A DNA stretch of 32,413 nt, taken from Chloroflexota bacterium (lineage in GTDB: Bacteria; Chloroflexota; Anaerolineae; Promineifilales; Promineifilaceae). A model generated the notes under the pieces. It was not told where the DNA came from. It did no database searches and worked only from the letters and a program-made list of their open reading frames with translations. Positions 7,327 to 15,804 of the stretch are shown piece after piece (within the stretch, counting starts at the first letter, position 1; each line of letters starts with the position of its first letter). The translations under genes were made by a program, and so were the position numbers. Location of the stretch: assembly GCA_012515125.1 (NCBI GenBank), contig JAAYYY010000496.1, positions 1-32,413 on the forward strand, written 5' to 3'.

Positions 7327-8325
7327 ATGAAATTTGGCTTTATTCCGACGGAAGGTGGTCACTACTACCCGGCATTCCTTGAAGAGGTGCTGCTGGGCGA
7401 AGAGCTGGGCTTTGACTCCGTCTGGTTAGAAGAACATCACGGCGTCAAAAACCACTACTGGCCGTCGCCGCTCGTCGCGCTGGCAGGCGTAGCCACGCGA
7501 ACGGAGCGCATCGTGCTGGGAACGGACATCATTGTCCTGCCCTTCTATCACCCGGTACGTGTCGCCGAGGACGCCGCCATGCTGGACATCATGAGTAACG
7601 GTCGCTTCATTCTCGGCGCGGCCATCGGCTACAAGCCGGACGAGTTCAGCCTCTACCAGGCGCCCATGGAGAAACGCGGCGCGCGCTTCGAAGAAGCAGT
7701 GCGCCTGATCAAGAAGCTCTGGACCGAGGAAGAGGTGCATTTTGATGGCGACTATTACCAGGTAGAGGGACTGAAAATCGAGCCGCGCCCGTTGAACGAC
7801 GGCCATCTTCCCCTCTGGCTGGGCGGCTGGGGCAAGCTCTCTCTGGAACGAGCTGCCGCCTATGGCGACGCCTGGGTGCCGGGCCCCACGGCGAAATTGG
7901 ACAAGTTGCTCAGCTCTCAGGCCGAGTACCGTCAGAACCTGCAACGGCTGGGCATCGACCCGGCCACATTGCCCAACCCGCTAACGCGCGAAGTGGTCAT
8001 CGCTCCCACCGATGCAGAGGCGCGGGAGATGGCCGAGCGTCACCTGCTGATCAACTACCGGGACGAGTATGGCGGCGGCAAGTGGAAGCATCCGCTTATC
8101 GGCGCTGAAGACGCCTCGCCCGTAGACGAATTCGACGCCATCGCCCACGATCGTTTCCTCGTCGGCTCTCCGGACACAGTCTGTACCCAGCTGGAACGAC
8201 TGGTCGATACGTTTGGCGTCGATCACCTGATCTGCCGCCTCTACTTCCCCGGCATACCTCATGACTTCATCATGCAGGAGATCCGGCTTCTGGCCGCCGA
8301 GGTTATCCCCGCCTTCCGGCGATAA
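7327..8325 (+). CDS. LLM-class (bacterial luciferase-like) flavin-dependent oxidoreductase
   Basis: The 332-residue protein has the luciferase-like TIM barrel: MKFGFIPTEGG at the start, then EELGFDSVWLEEHHG near residues 25-40, RTERIVLGTDIIVLPFYHPV, LDIMSNGRFILGAAIGYKPDEF and RFEEAVRLIKKLW. The family uses FMN or F420 and includes alkanal, alkanesulfonate, nitrilotriacetate and pyrimidine (RutA) oxygenases, plus F420-dependent dehydrogenases. The substrate is not deducible, and the sequence does not obviously resemble RutA. The gene is followed 12 bases later by the second creatininase-family gene. An oxidative step feeding a ring-opening hydrolase, as in N-heterocycle catabolism, is one plausible pairing. 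Confidence 0.9.
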   Translation: MKFGFIPTEGGHYYPAFLEEVLLGEELGFDSVWLEEHHGVKNHYWPSPLVALAGVATRTERIVLGTDIIVLPFYHPVRVAEDAAMLDIMSNGRFILGAAIGYKPDEFSLYQAPMEKRGARFEEAVRLIKKLWTEEEVHFDGDYYQVEGLKIEPRPLNDGHLPLWLGGWGKLSLERAAAYGDAWVPGPTAKLDKLLSSQAEYRQNLQRLGIDPATLPNPLTREVVIAPTDAEAREMAERHLLINYRDEYGGGKWKHPLIGAEDASPVDEFDAIAHDRFLVGSPDTVCTQLERLVDTFGVDHLICRLYFPGIPHDFIMQEIRLLAAEVIPAFRR

Positions 8326-8337
8326 GGAGGAGACGTC

Positions 8338-9045
8338 ATGGTCGATTACCGCACCACGACCGGCGATATCAAGAAGGCGCGACCGCAGATTGCCGTGCTG
8401 GGCATCGGCGCCATCGAACAGCACGGGCGCCACCTGCCCGTGGCGACCGACTGGACGCAGGCGCGGGAGATCAGCCGGCGCGTCGCCCAAGAGCTCGATG
8501 CGTTGTTGCTCCCGGCATTGCCCTACAGCATGAGCGAGTGCCACGGCCCCATGCCCGGCACCGTCTGGCTAAAGCCGGCGACACTCTCCGCCGTGCTCAA
8601 GGACGTCGCGCGATCGCTGCGCGAGCAGGGTATCCCCATCCTGCTCGTGCTCAACGCGCACGGGGGCAACTTTGTGCTCGAGCCGACGATCCAGGAACTC
8701 AACCAACACTATCCCGACTTCCGCGTAATCATGCCCGGCGAGGTTTGGGCGGCGGCGGGCGACGAGCCGATCTATGAAACGGCCGGCCAGGGCATCCACG
8801 CCGAAGAGGCCGAAACGTCGATGCAACTCTACCTGAACCCGCAGGACGTAAAGGCAGAGCGGGTCGATTATGTTCCGCCGGTGGGCCGCGAATACCTGGA
8901 CTATGTCTTCATGCCGCTGATCAATCCCGAAGGCACCTGGGGCCTGCCCAGCTACGGGACCGCCGAGAAAGGCGAGCGAGGCATCGCGGCGCAAGTCAGG
9001 GCGATCGTCGCCTTTGTACACGCCGCGCTGGAGGCGCTTGGGTGA
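8338..9045 (+). CDS. Creatininase-family metal-dependent amidohydrolase (second copy)
   Basis: The 235-residue protein has a nearly canonical creatininase signature: AIEQHGRHLPVATD (E27, H29, D38 as ligands), VLNAHGGN (H108) and IHAEEAETS (E159). It therefore keeps the motifs altered in the copy at 1682, and probably hydrolyses an amide or lactam C-N bond with two divalent metals. AAGGAGGAGACGTC directly precedes the ATG. Its last bases overlap the GTG start of the ribose-type permease (GTGA), linking the hydrolase translationally to the second importer. Creatinine itself is not implied, since the family covers several substrates. Confidence 0.9.
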   Translation: MVDYRTTTGDIKKARPQIAVLGIGAIEQHGRHLPVATDWTQAREISRRVAQELDALLLPALPYSMSECHGPMPGTVWLKPATLSAVLKDVARSLREQGIPILLVLNAHGGNFVLEPTIQELNQHYPDFRVIMPGEVWAAAGDEPIYETAGQGIHAEEAETSMQLYLNPQDVKAERVDYVPPVGREYLDYVFMPLINPEGTWGLPSYGTAEKGERGIAAQVRAIVAFVHAALEALG

Positions 9046-10022
9046 CCGTCACGCCACGCAGTCTGCTCCGGCGCTGGCGCGCGCCATCAGCAGAGGACCG
9101 GCCGGACATTACCGGCATCCTGATCATTCTGTTCGCCGTGCTCGTTGTCGCCGGGTTGCTTTCGCCCGCCTTCTTCAACCCGCGCAACATCCTCAACGTG
9201 CTGCGCCAGGCGTCGGCGCTGGGCATCATGAGCCTTGGGCAGACAATCGTGCTCATCGCCGGCGGCATCGACTTGTCGATGGTCTCCACGATGCAGCTGG
9301 CGGGCATCGTCGCCGCGGCGATTTCCAGCGGGCGGAACGATCTGGTTCCTCTGGCAATTCTGGTTTGTCTCTTGCTCGGCGCCGGGGTGGGTCTGGTCAA
9401 CGGGCTGCTGGTAACGCGCTGGAATGTGCCCGCCTTCATCGCTACGCTCAGCGTCTCCATCGTCACAACTGGTGTGCGCCTGGTCGCCACCTACGGCGCT
9501 CCCCCCGGATCAGTGCCGCCGTTGCTGCGCCTGCTCGGCCATGAAAACACCGGCCCCATTCCCAACGCCATTCTGCTCTTCGCCATCTTCGCCTTTGCCT
9601 CCTGGTTTGCCATGAACCGCACGACATTCGGGCGCAAGGTCTATGCGACCGGCGGCAACCGCGCCGCTGCCCGCCTATCGGGCGTCCGGACAGACCGGGT
9701 TCAGCTGCTCACGTATGTTATCTCCGGGCTGCTGGCGGCCATTGCCGGGCTCGTGCTCATCGGCTACCTGGGCTATGCCGACCAGTGGATTGGCGAAGGA
9801 TCAGAGCTCGATTCAATTGCAGCGCCGATTATTGGGGGCGCCAGCTTTGCCGGCGGTATCGGCAGCATTGGCGGGACGATCGTCGGCGTTCTGCTCGTTT
9901 CGGTCCTATTGAACCTGGTGCTGCTGCTGAGCCTGCCGGCGCAGTGGCAGTACATCGTCAGGGGAGTCGTCATCATTCTTGCCGTGGCTATGTATGCCTT
10001 TGTTGGCCGGAGGCGTGAATAA
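9042..10022 (+). CDS. ABC transporter permease, ribose/galactose type (RbsC-like)
   Basis: The 326-residue membrane protein has the BPD_transp_2 pattern: first helix at about residues 25-45, FFNPRNILNVLRQASALGI, then SLGQTIVLIAGGIDLS, which is the family hallmark. Further along are FGRKVYATGGNRAAARLSGV and GGASFAGGIGSIGGTIVGVLL. It would form half of a sugar or nucleoside channel. The start is GTG at 9042, overlapping the creatininase stop as GTGA. Unusually, a second RbsC-like domain is present nearby, fused to the ATPase at 11291-13804, so the importer may use a heterodimeric channel. Confidence 0.93.
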   Translation: MTVTPRSLLRRWRAPSAEDRPDITGILIILFAVLVVAGLLSPAFFNPRNILNVLRQASALGIMSLGQTIVLIAGGIDLSMVSTMQLAGIVAAAISSGRNDLVPLAILVCLLLGAGVGLVNGLLVTRWNVPAFIATLSVSIVTTGVRLVATYGAPPGSVPPLLRLLGHENTGPIPNAILLFAIFAFASWFAMNRTTFGRKVYATGGNRAAARLSGVRTDRVQLLTYVISGLLAAIAGLVLIGYLGYADQWIGEGSELDSIAAPIIGGASFAGGIGSIGGTIVGVLLVSVLLNLVLLLSLPAQWQYIVRGVVIILAVAMYAFVGRRRE

Positions 10023-10026
10023 GGGG

Positions 10027-10035
10027 AAGGAGGTG
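10027..10035 (+). promoter_or_regulatory. Orphan Shine-Dalgarno box in the leader of binding-protein gene 2
   Basis: AAGGAGGTG lies four bases after the permease stop and 76 bases before the binding-protein ATG, which has its own AGAGGAG site. The nearest ATG (10046) is 10 bases beyond the box (12 from its GGAGG core) and opens only an 11-codon frame. It matches the boxes at 2471 and 18790. Confidence 0.45.
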
Positions 10036-10111
10036 GTTACAGCGGATGGATCGAAAGGACAACACAGGTGATTACTGTTAACAAAAAACGGAGGATAGAG
10101 GAGTCGAAAAC

Positions 10112-11215
10112 ATGAAGACAGGTACACGCCGTTTTCTGTTGTGGTTCTTGATGCTCCTCCTGCTGGTCGCCCTTTCTCTATGGATCACGGCCTGCGGGAC
10201 TCAAACAGCGGAAGAAGAGGACGCCGGTTCTACCGGCAGTGGAGCCGAACTGGCGCCCGGTATGGTGGACACGTCGCAATACAAGAAGGACCCGCCGTGG
10301 ACGGTGGGGCGGGCGGGCTCCGGCGACGTCAACTCGTGGATGACAATGTTCAGCAACACCTTCCGGTACGCCATTGAAGAGAAGTATGGCGATCTCTTTG
10401 AGAATTACTATGAGACAGGAGCGAACTTCGACCCGGCCAAGCAGATCTCCGACGTAGAGGATCTGCTGGCACGAGACATCGATCTGCTCTTCATCGACCC
10501 GATCAGCGCTGCAGCCCTGACTGCTTCCGTGGAGATGGCCATGGAGCAGGGAGTGCCCGTGATCCTCGTTTCCACTGGCGTGCAGTCAGATAACTACGTG
10601 AGCTGGGTGCGTACCGATAACGTCCGTGCCGGCTACATGATGACCGATCTGGCCGCCAAGCGTATTGACGGCCAGGGCAAGATGATCCTGCTAACCGGCG
10701 CAGCCGGCTCGACCTACGCCGAAGAGACGGAGCAGGGCACCCGCGAGGCGCTGGCCAACTACCCTGACATCGAGCTGGTGGGCGTCTACAATGCCAACTG
10801 GTCGCCAGTCGAGGCCAAAGCGGCAACAGAGGCTGCCATCCAGGCCAACCCGGATGGCATCGACGCCGTTGTCGCCGGTGGGCTCATGGGTCTGGGCGCC
10901 GCCGACGCCTTCCTTGACGCCGGGCTGGAGATGCCCGTTATCGCCGGTGACGATTGGAACGGCTGGCTGCAGAAAGCCTGTGAGAACGATATCCCCTTCG
11001 TCGGCGTAGCCGGCGGCCCCGGACACAGCCTGTGGGCTGTGGACACGGCTGTGAAGGTTCTGCAGGGCGAGCCCGTCGCCAAGCAGGTGGAATATCCGCT
11101 GGAACAGCTTGACGAAGCGGCCTGTGAAAACCTTTACCGCGACGACCTGAACGACCAGTACTGGGCCATCAACGAATTACCCGAGGATTGGGTCGCCAGA
11201 CTATACGGCAAGTAA
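10112..11215 (+). CDS. Sugar ABC transporter substrate-binding lipoprotein, RbsB/Peripla_BP_4 type
   Basis: The 367-residue product has a basic start, a long hydrophobic core and an ITAC lipobox, so C28 is the likely lipidated cysteine. The mature domain follows the ribose-binding-protein fold: DPAKQISDVEDLLARDIDLLF then IDPISAAALTASVEMA, GVPVILVSTGV, GKMILLTGAAGSTYAEETEQG with TREALANYPDIELVG, and AVVAGGLMGLGAADAFLDAG. Such proteins deliver pentoses, hexoses, autoinducer-2, polyols or nucleosides. The start is backed by AGAGGAG and the signal peptide. It lies between the RbsC-like permease and the ATPase-permease fusion, and a 12-bp hairpin follows its stop. Confidence 0.93.
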   Translation: MKTGTRRFLLWFLMLLLLVALSLWITACGTQTAEEEDAGSTGSGAELAPGMVDTSQYKKDPPWTVGRAGSGDVNSWMTMFSNTFRYAIEEKYGDLFENYYETGANFDPAKQISDVEDLLARDIDLLFIDPISAAALTASVEMAMEQGVPVILVSTGVQSDNYVSWVRTDNVRAGYMMTDLAAKRIDGQGKMILLTGAAGSTYAEETEQGTREALANYPDIELVGVYNANWSPVEAKAATEAAIQANPDGIDAVVAGGLMGLGAADAFLDAGLEMPVIAGDDWNGWLQKACENDIPFVGVAGGPGHSLWAVDTAVKVLQGEPVAKQVEYPLEQLDEAACENLYRDDLNDQYWAINELPEDWVARLYGK

Positions 11216-11223
11216 GACAGCCT

Positions 11224-11268
11224 GAACGGGCCGGCGTAGGCGTGGCAAGCACCCATGCCGGCCCGTTC
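11224..11268 (+). promoter_or_regulatory. Intercistronic hairpin between binding protein 2 and the ATPase-permease fusion
   Basis: GAACGGGCCGGC (11224-11235) and its perfect complement (11257-11268) form a 12-bp stem with a 21-base loop, eight bases after the binding-protein stop. No T-run follows. An alternative ATG at 11255 for the next gene lies in this structure, which argues for the ATG at 11291. Position and form mirror the hairpins at 4301 and 20273. Confidence 0.7.
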
Positions 11269-11290
11269 GCCAGCCGCCACAGCGAGAAAA

Positions 11291-13804
11291 ATGGACGGTG
11301 ACCAGGTAATCCTTGAGGCGCGCGAGATAACAAAAGAGTTCCCCGGCGTTCGAGCGCTGGAGTGTGTCTCCATGGCGTGCCGCCGTGGCACTATTCACGC
11401 GCTCGTCGGCGAGAATGGCGCTGGGAAATCGACGTTAATGAAGCTTGTCGCCGGAGTCTACCGGCCGGATGAAGGACAGCTCCTCTACAACGGCGAGGAA
11501 GTGCATTTCCACAGCCCGCATGATGCCCAGGCGAAAGGCGTGGCCATCATCTATCAAGAGTTCAACCTGCTGCCCAACCTGAACGTGGCGGAGAATATCC
11601 TCCTCGGGCAGGAGCCCATGCGCCGGCGGGGCGTGCTCATCGACCATGAGGCGCTCTACCGGCAGGCGGGCGCCGTGCTCGATCAGCTTGGCGTTCACCT
11701 CGACCTGGAGGCGCCGATCTGGCAGCTGAGCGTGGCCGAACAGCAGATGGTGGAGATTGCCAAGGCGCTCGCCTGGCGCTCCGAGCTGATCATCATGGAC
11801 GAGCCCTCGGCCGTGCTCGTCGGGGACGAGCTGGAGAACCTGTTCCGCATTATCCGCAAGCTGAAAGCGGAAGGGGTCACGATCCTCTACGTCTCGCACC
11901 GGCTGGACGAAATCTTTCAGCTGGCCGACCGGGTTACGGTCCTCAAGGATGGGGTCGTGACCGGCCATCTCGACGTGGCAGAGACGAACAAGGCCGATCT
12001 GATCCGGCGCATGGTGGGCCGGACGCTGGCAGAAACGTTCCCGCCACGGAAAAACCAGATCGGCGAGCCGCTCCTGCGCGTCGAGAATCTCAGCACAGCG
12101 CTGCTGCGCGACGTCAACCTGACACTGCACCGGGGCGAAATCCTGGGCCTCGCCGGGCTGGTCGGCGCCGGACGCACCGAGCTGGCCGACGCCATTTTCG
12201 GCGCCGCCAAGATCACGGGCGGTACCATCTGGCTGGACGGTGAGGTTGCCCTCTTCCGCAACCCGGATGCCGCCATCCGTGCCCGGCTGGGCTACGTTAC
12301 GGAAGATCGTAAGGCCGAGGGTCTGGTCATGACCCAGACGGTGCGCAAGAATATCGCCCTACCCAGCCTGGACCGGCGGCAGCGCCTGGGGCTCATCGAC
12401 TCAAAGGCCGAGCGGCAGGCCGCCAGTGAAATCTTCAGGGATCTCGAGATCCGGGCCCCCGGCATCGACCATCCCGTTCGTTCTCTGAGTGGCGGCAACC
12501 AGCAGAAGGTTGTCCTGGCCAAGTGGCTTGTCACCAATGCCGAGGTGCTGATCTTCGACGAGCCAACGCGTGGCATTGACGTCGGCGCTAAGGCCGAGCT
12601 CTATAGCTTGATGCGCGACCTTGCCGCCGAAGGCAAAGCGATCCTGATGATCTCGTCCGAGCTGCCCGAAATTCTGGGCATGAGCGACCGGATAGCCGTC
12701 GTGCACGAGGGCCGCCTCATCGCCGAGCTGGATGCCGCCGAGGCGACGGAAGAGAAGATCATGGTCTATGCCACCGGTGGTGAAGAGCGCACGATTCACG
12801 CCCCTGGCGTGGAAGAAGGGACACAGCCGCCTCCGGCGACGCCAGCGCAGGCGGCGTTCAGACTGCGCAGCGCCGCGGACCGCCTGCTGAGTAAAAGCAA
12901 CCGCACGGCGCTGACCATTTACAGCGTTCTGGCCGCGCTGATCCTCTTCTCAGCCATCGCTTCACCCTCCTTCCGCACCCTCACCAATTTCCAGAATATC
13001 CTGCGCCAGCTAGTGGCCCTGGGTCTGGTCGGCATCGGCCAGACCTTTGTGATTATCGCCGGCGGCATCGATATCTCCGTCAGCGCCGTCGTGACGCTGA
13101 CGGCTGTCCTGAGCGCCGGGATCATGAACGGCGAGCCGGCGATGATCCTGCCGGCGCTACTGGCTGTGGCAGCAATGGGCATCGTAGTCGGGCTGGCCAA
13201 CGGTTATCTGGTGACGGAGCTGGGCATTCCCCACTTCGTCGCCACGTTCGGCACCTGGTCGATCCTGCGCGGCATCGTGCTCGTCTACACCCGGGGGCCT
13301 GTCGGCCTGATCCCGCGCTCGTTTCGCTTTATTGCCTCCGGGCATGTTGGTCCGCTGCCCGTACCGGCGCTGATCTTCGCCGCGATCTTCGTCGTCGGCT
13401 TTATCATCCTGCGCAGCACGCGCTTTGGCCGTTACGTGCGCGCCGTCGGTGGCGGGCCGGAAGTCGCGCATCTCTCCGGCGTGCCCGTGAAGCGTGTCCA
13501 GCGCTGGACCTTCCTCATTTCCTCGATGATGGGTGTGCTCGCCGGTCTCTTCCTCGCCGCGCGCATGAGCGTGGGCGACCCGAACGTCGGGGCCGGGCTC
13601 GAATGGGATTCTATCGCCGCCGCGGTGGTAGGCGGCGCGGACTGGCTCGGCTGGGGCTCGCTTATGGGCACGCTGGGCGGCGCACTTGTGGTCACGGCGT
13701 TGAGCAATGCGATGAACCAGCTTAACATCAATTTCTGGTACCAGCAGGTGCTCAAGGGGCTGATCATTCTCTTCGCGGTCGTGCTTTATCGGCAGAAACG
13801 ATAG
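11291..13804 (+). CDS. ABC transporter ATPase-permease fusion (RbsA-type double ATPase joined to an RbsC-type permease)
   Basis: This 837-residue protein combines parts that are normally separate. Residues 1-240 form ATPase domain 1: Walker A GENGAGKST (40-48), signature LSVAEQQ (146-152), Walker B LIIMDEP (166-172) and H203. Residues 260-495 form domain 2, with the degenerate Walker A GLVGAGRTE (289-297) usual for RbsA but intact LSGGNQQ (399-405) and LIFDEP (420-425). A Pro/Ala-rich linker (about 497-535) leads into an RbsC-type permease with GQTFVIIAGGIDIS near 583-596. In domain 1 the signature Gly is Ala and the D-loop reads SAVL. The ATG at 11291 fits the domain start; the longer frame from 11255 begins inside a hairpin without a ribosome site. 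It would energise import with the permease at 9042 and the binding protein at 10112. Confidence 0.92.
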   Translation: MDGDQVILEAREITKEFPGVRALECVSMACRRGTIHALVGENGAGKSTLMKLVAGVYRPDEGQLLYNGEEVHFHSPHDAQAKGVAIIYQEFNLLPNLNVAENILLGQEPMRRRGVLIDHEALYRQAGAVLDQLGVHLDLEAPIWQLSVAEQQMVEIAKALAWRSELIIMDEPSAVLVGDELENLFRIIRKLKAEGVTILYVSHRLDEIFQLADRVTVLKDGVVTGHLDVAETNKADLIRRMVGRTLAETFPPRKNQIGEPLLRVENLSTALLRDVNLTLHRGEILGLAGLVGAGRTELADAIFGAAKITGGTIWLDGEVALFRNPDAAIRARLGYVTEDRKAEGLVMTQTVRKNIALPSLDRRQRLGLIDSKAERQAASEIFRDLEIRAPGIDHPVRSLSGGNQQKVVLAKWLVTNAEVLIFDEPTRGIDVGAKAELYSLMRDLAAEGKAILMISSELPEILGMSDRIAVVHEGRLIAELDAAEATEEKIMVYATGGEERTIHAPGVEEGTQPPPATPAQAAFRLRSAADRLLSKSNRTALTIYSVLAALILFSAIASPSFRTLTNFQNILRQLVALGLVGIGQTFVIIAGGIDISVSAVVTLTAVLSAGIMNGEPAMILPALLAVAAMGIVVGLANGYLVTELGIPHFVATFGTWSILRGIVLVYTRGPVGLIPRSFRFIASGHVGPLPVPALIFAAIFVVGFIILRSTRFGRYVRAVGGGPEVAHLSGVPVKRVQRWTFLISSMMGVLAGLFLAARMSVGDPNVGAGLEWDSIAAAVVGGADWLGWGSLMGTLGGALVVTALSNAMNQLNINFWYQQVLKGLIILFAVVLYRQKR

Positions 13805-13818
13805 GATACACCGCCGGT

Positions 13819-13826
13819 TAACGTTA
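13819..13826 (+). promoter_or_regulatory. Weak candidate LacI-type palindrome
   Basis: TAACGTTA with flanking G and C (GTTAAC/GTTATC, 5 of 6 pairs around a central CG) sits 43 bases upstream of the nitrilase-family start. It has the central-CG layout of LacI-family sites but is only weakly like the 537-552 operator. A second small inverted repeat (AACCTG/CAGGTT, 13831-13836 and 13848-13853) follows. Confidence 0.2.
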
Positions 13827-13869
13827 TCGAAACCTGTACTAGTGCTTCAGGTTAAAGGAGTAGAGAGTT

Positions 13870-14709
13870 ATGGAAGCCACGATTTCCGTCATTCAGTTGG
13901 ATTCGGTGTTAGGCGATGTAGAGGCGAATCTCCAGAAAATCAGCCACTTCGTCGACCTGGCCGGCGCTCAGGGGGCCAACTTTGTCGTCTTCCCCGAGCT
14001 GGGCACGACGGGCTACTTCGTGGGCGACCGTCTGGCCGATCTGGCCGAGCCGGTGCCGGGACCCACTACGGAGCGTCTTGGGGAGATGGCCAAACGCAAC
14101 AATCTCTATCTGCTCGGCGGCATGATTGAAAAGGGCGAAGGAGACGCGCTCCACAACTCCCTGGTCATGCTCTCGCCCAGCGGGGAGCTGGTTGCCAGCT
14201 ATCACAAGTGCCACATGTTCTCCGTGGAGAGGAACTTCTTCACGCCCGGCAGCGACGGCGTGGTCGTCGATACCGAGTTCGGCCGCGTGGGCCTCACCGT
14301 TTGCTACGATCTCGTCTTCCCCGAGTACATCCGCGGGCTGGTGCTGCAGGGCGCCCGCTTGATCCTCAACGGCACTGACTGGATTACCGACGACTGGCAA
14401 ACAGGGATGGGCTGGAGCGGCAAGGTAGCGAGCCAGATGGCGGCAACACGCGCCCTAGAAAACGGCATTCACCTTGCCATGGCCGACCGCACGGGCATCG
14501 AAGCGGGGTGGCGCAGCCTGGGTCACTCCTGCATCTGCGCGCCCTCCGGCGCTTTCCTCGCGCGCATCGAAGAGGGTGAAGGGATCGCCACGGCGACCGT
14601 GCAGCTCGAGTCGGACGAGTGGGATAAGTGGCGGGAGATTGCCACCTACTTGCCCGATCGCCGCGTGGACCTCTACCAGCGCCTCGCCGGCGAGCGGGTC
14701 GCCGGCTGA
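13870..14709 (+). CDS. Carbon-nitrogen hydrolase (nitrilase superfamily amidase)
   Basis: The 279-residue protein shows the complete Glu-Lys-Cys triad of the nitrilase superfamily: E43 in FPELGTTGY, K113 in SYHKCHMFSVERNFF, and C145 in GLTVCYDLVFPEY. Such enzymes hydrolyse nitriles, amides, carbamoyl compounds or N-acyl groups through a thioester intermediate in the cytoplasm. Overall length and the RNFFTPG segment fit amidase or N-carbamoyl-type branches better than true nitrilases. AAAGGAG ahead of the ATG fixes the start. It follows the ribose-type importer and precedes a sugar isomerase-like gene, so it may remove an amide or carbamoyl group from an imported compound. Confidence 0.92.
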   Translation: MEATISVIQLDSVLGDVEANLQKISHFVDLAGAQGANFVVFPELGTTGYFVGDRLADLAEPVPGPTTERLGEMAKRNNLYLLGGMIEKGEGDALHNSLVMLSPSGELVASYHKCHMFSVERNFFTPGSDGVVVDTEFGRVGLTVCYDLVFPEYIRGLVLQGARLILNGTDWITDDWQTGMGWSGKVASQMAATRALENGIHLAMADRTGIEAGWRSLGHSCICAPSGAFLARIEEGEGIATATVQLESDEWDKWREIATYLPDRRVDLYQRLAGERVAG

Positions 14710-14716
14710 TTCATAG

Positions 14717-14745
14717 GGGGCGTCTGGAAGAGGTTCAGGCGCCCC
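14717..14745 (+). promoter_or_regulatory. Hairpin after the nitrilase-family gene
   Basis: GGGGCGTCT (14717-14725) pairs with AGGCGCCCC (14737-14745) through eight Watson-Crick pairs and one G-U, with an 11-base loop, starting eight bases after the stop. There is no T-run, so it may be a processing or stability element rather than a terminator. Confidence 0.5.
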
Positions 14746-14798
14746 ATCCTGGCTCGACGGCAATCGTCGTCTCCTGCCCACGTTCGGAGAAGCCCATC

Positions 14799-15653
14799 AT
14801 GAAGATCAGCATCGTCACCGACGAGATTAGCGCCGACCCGGAAACGGCCATGGAGCTGGCCAGAGAGTGGGGCATCCACGCCGTCGAGCTGCGCGGCTTT
14901 GGTACAGACCGGGTGCCCGACTTCACGCCTTTTCAGAAGCAGCGGCTGCGCGAGCTGCTGGACGCCTATGAGATGGAGCTGGTCGCCATCTCACCGGGCC
15001 TGTTCAAATGTGTGTACCGGGAAGAGCGCGCCCGTTTTCCCCTGCGCACCTTCGACCACGCGCTTTACACGACCTGGGCGGCGCAGCAGGCAGAGTGCCG
15101 CCGCCATGTGGAGGAGCTTCTGCCGCGATCCATCGCCTACGCCCAGGAGATGGGCGTGAAACGCATTATCTCCTTCGGCTTTGACCGCGGCGGCGCACCG
15201 GCTGGACCGGCGCCAGCCGGGTTGATCTCCCTGCTGCGCCGCGCGGCCGGGCTGGTCGGCGACGCGGGGATGGAGCTGCTTATCGAGGTGGAGGCCGGCT
15301 TCTGGGCCGATACGGGCGCACGTACTGCCGCTATCATCCAGGCTGTAGACCATCCGGCGCTGGGCATCAACTGGGATCCGGGCAATGCCTTTGAAGCCGG
15401 AGACCATCCCTATCCAGACGGCTACGAGGCTGCACAGCCGTACGTGCGTCACGTGCACTTTAAGGATGTGCGCCGCCTGGACGATGGCTCCTGCCGCTAT
15501 GCCGTGGACGGCGAAATCGATTGGCGCGGTCAGATAGCGGCGTTACGCGCCGGCGGCTACGACGGCTTTATCTCTGTAGAGACGCACATGGAACCCAAGG
15601 TAGCCGCAGCGCGCCGGGTAACGCAGCGCCTGCAGCAGCTATTGGCCGGCTGA
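14799..15653 (+). CDS. Sugar phosphate isomerase/epimerase family protein (xylose isomerase-like TIM barrel)
   Basis: The 284-residue protein starts MKISIVTDEISADPETAMEL and fits the AP_endonuc_2 / xylose isomerase-like barrel. Probable metal ligands are E163 in LLIEVEAG, D193 in GINWDPGN, H220 in RHVHFKDVR and E261 in ISVETHM, a full set. Members isomerise or epimerise ketoses, or act on inosose-like polyols. I took the ATG at 14799 because GGAGA lies eight bases upstream and the fold starts there; an open frame continues upstream into the previous gene but is not part of the domain. It is the last gene before the DeoR promoter, so it probably closes the second transcription unit. Confidence 0.88.
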   Translation: MKISIVTDEISADPETAMELAREWGIHAVELRGFGTDRVPDFTPFQKQRLRELLDAYEMELVAISPGLFKCVYREERARFPLRTFDHALYTTWAAQQAECRRHVEELLPRSIAYAQEMGVKRIISFGFDRGGAPAGPAPAGLISLLRRAAGLVGDAGMELLIEVEAGFWADTGARTAAIIQAVDHPALGINWDPGNAFEAGDHPYPDGYEAAQPYVRHVHFKDVRRLDDGSCRYAVDGEIDWRGQIAALRAGGYDGFISVETHMEPKVAAARRVTQRLQQLLAG

Positions 15654-15710
15654 CTCCCTCCACCTTACGGCCACTCGTTGCCCACTTCTTGAGCGAAATT
15701 GCTGGAATTA

Positions 15711-15740
15711 TTGACAAGACTGCTTGTTTTTTGTTAGTAT
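15711..15740 (+). promoter_or_regulatory. Predicted promoter of the deoR-family gene, with overlapping direct repeats
   Basis: A perfect TTGACA (15711-15716) is followed after 18 bases by TAGTAT (15735-15740). Direct repeats TTTGTTA (15730-15736) and TTTCGTTA (15740-15747) overlap the -10 region; TTTCG-type half sites are typical for DeoR-family repressors. The surrounding A/T-rich stretch stands out from the GC-rich genes. Autorepression is the likely role. Confidence 0.6.
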
Positions 15741-15804
15741 TTCGTTATCACGATGTTGGGAACTGAGCGATACTGCGCGTTTCCTCAAGAAAGTGCCAGT
15801 TCTT

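Noticed and set aside
7327-8325. RutA-type pyrimidine oxygenase
   Set aside because: No rutB-rutG-like genes are present in recognisable form, and the sequence fits the general LLM family without RutA-specific features I can identify.
11255-11290. Upstream ATG of the ATPase-permease fusion gene
   Set aside because: The ATG is at the edge of the 12-bp hairpin stem, has no ribosome site, and adds residues not seen in the ATPase family.
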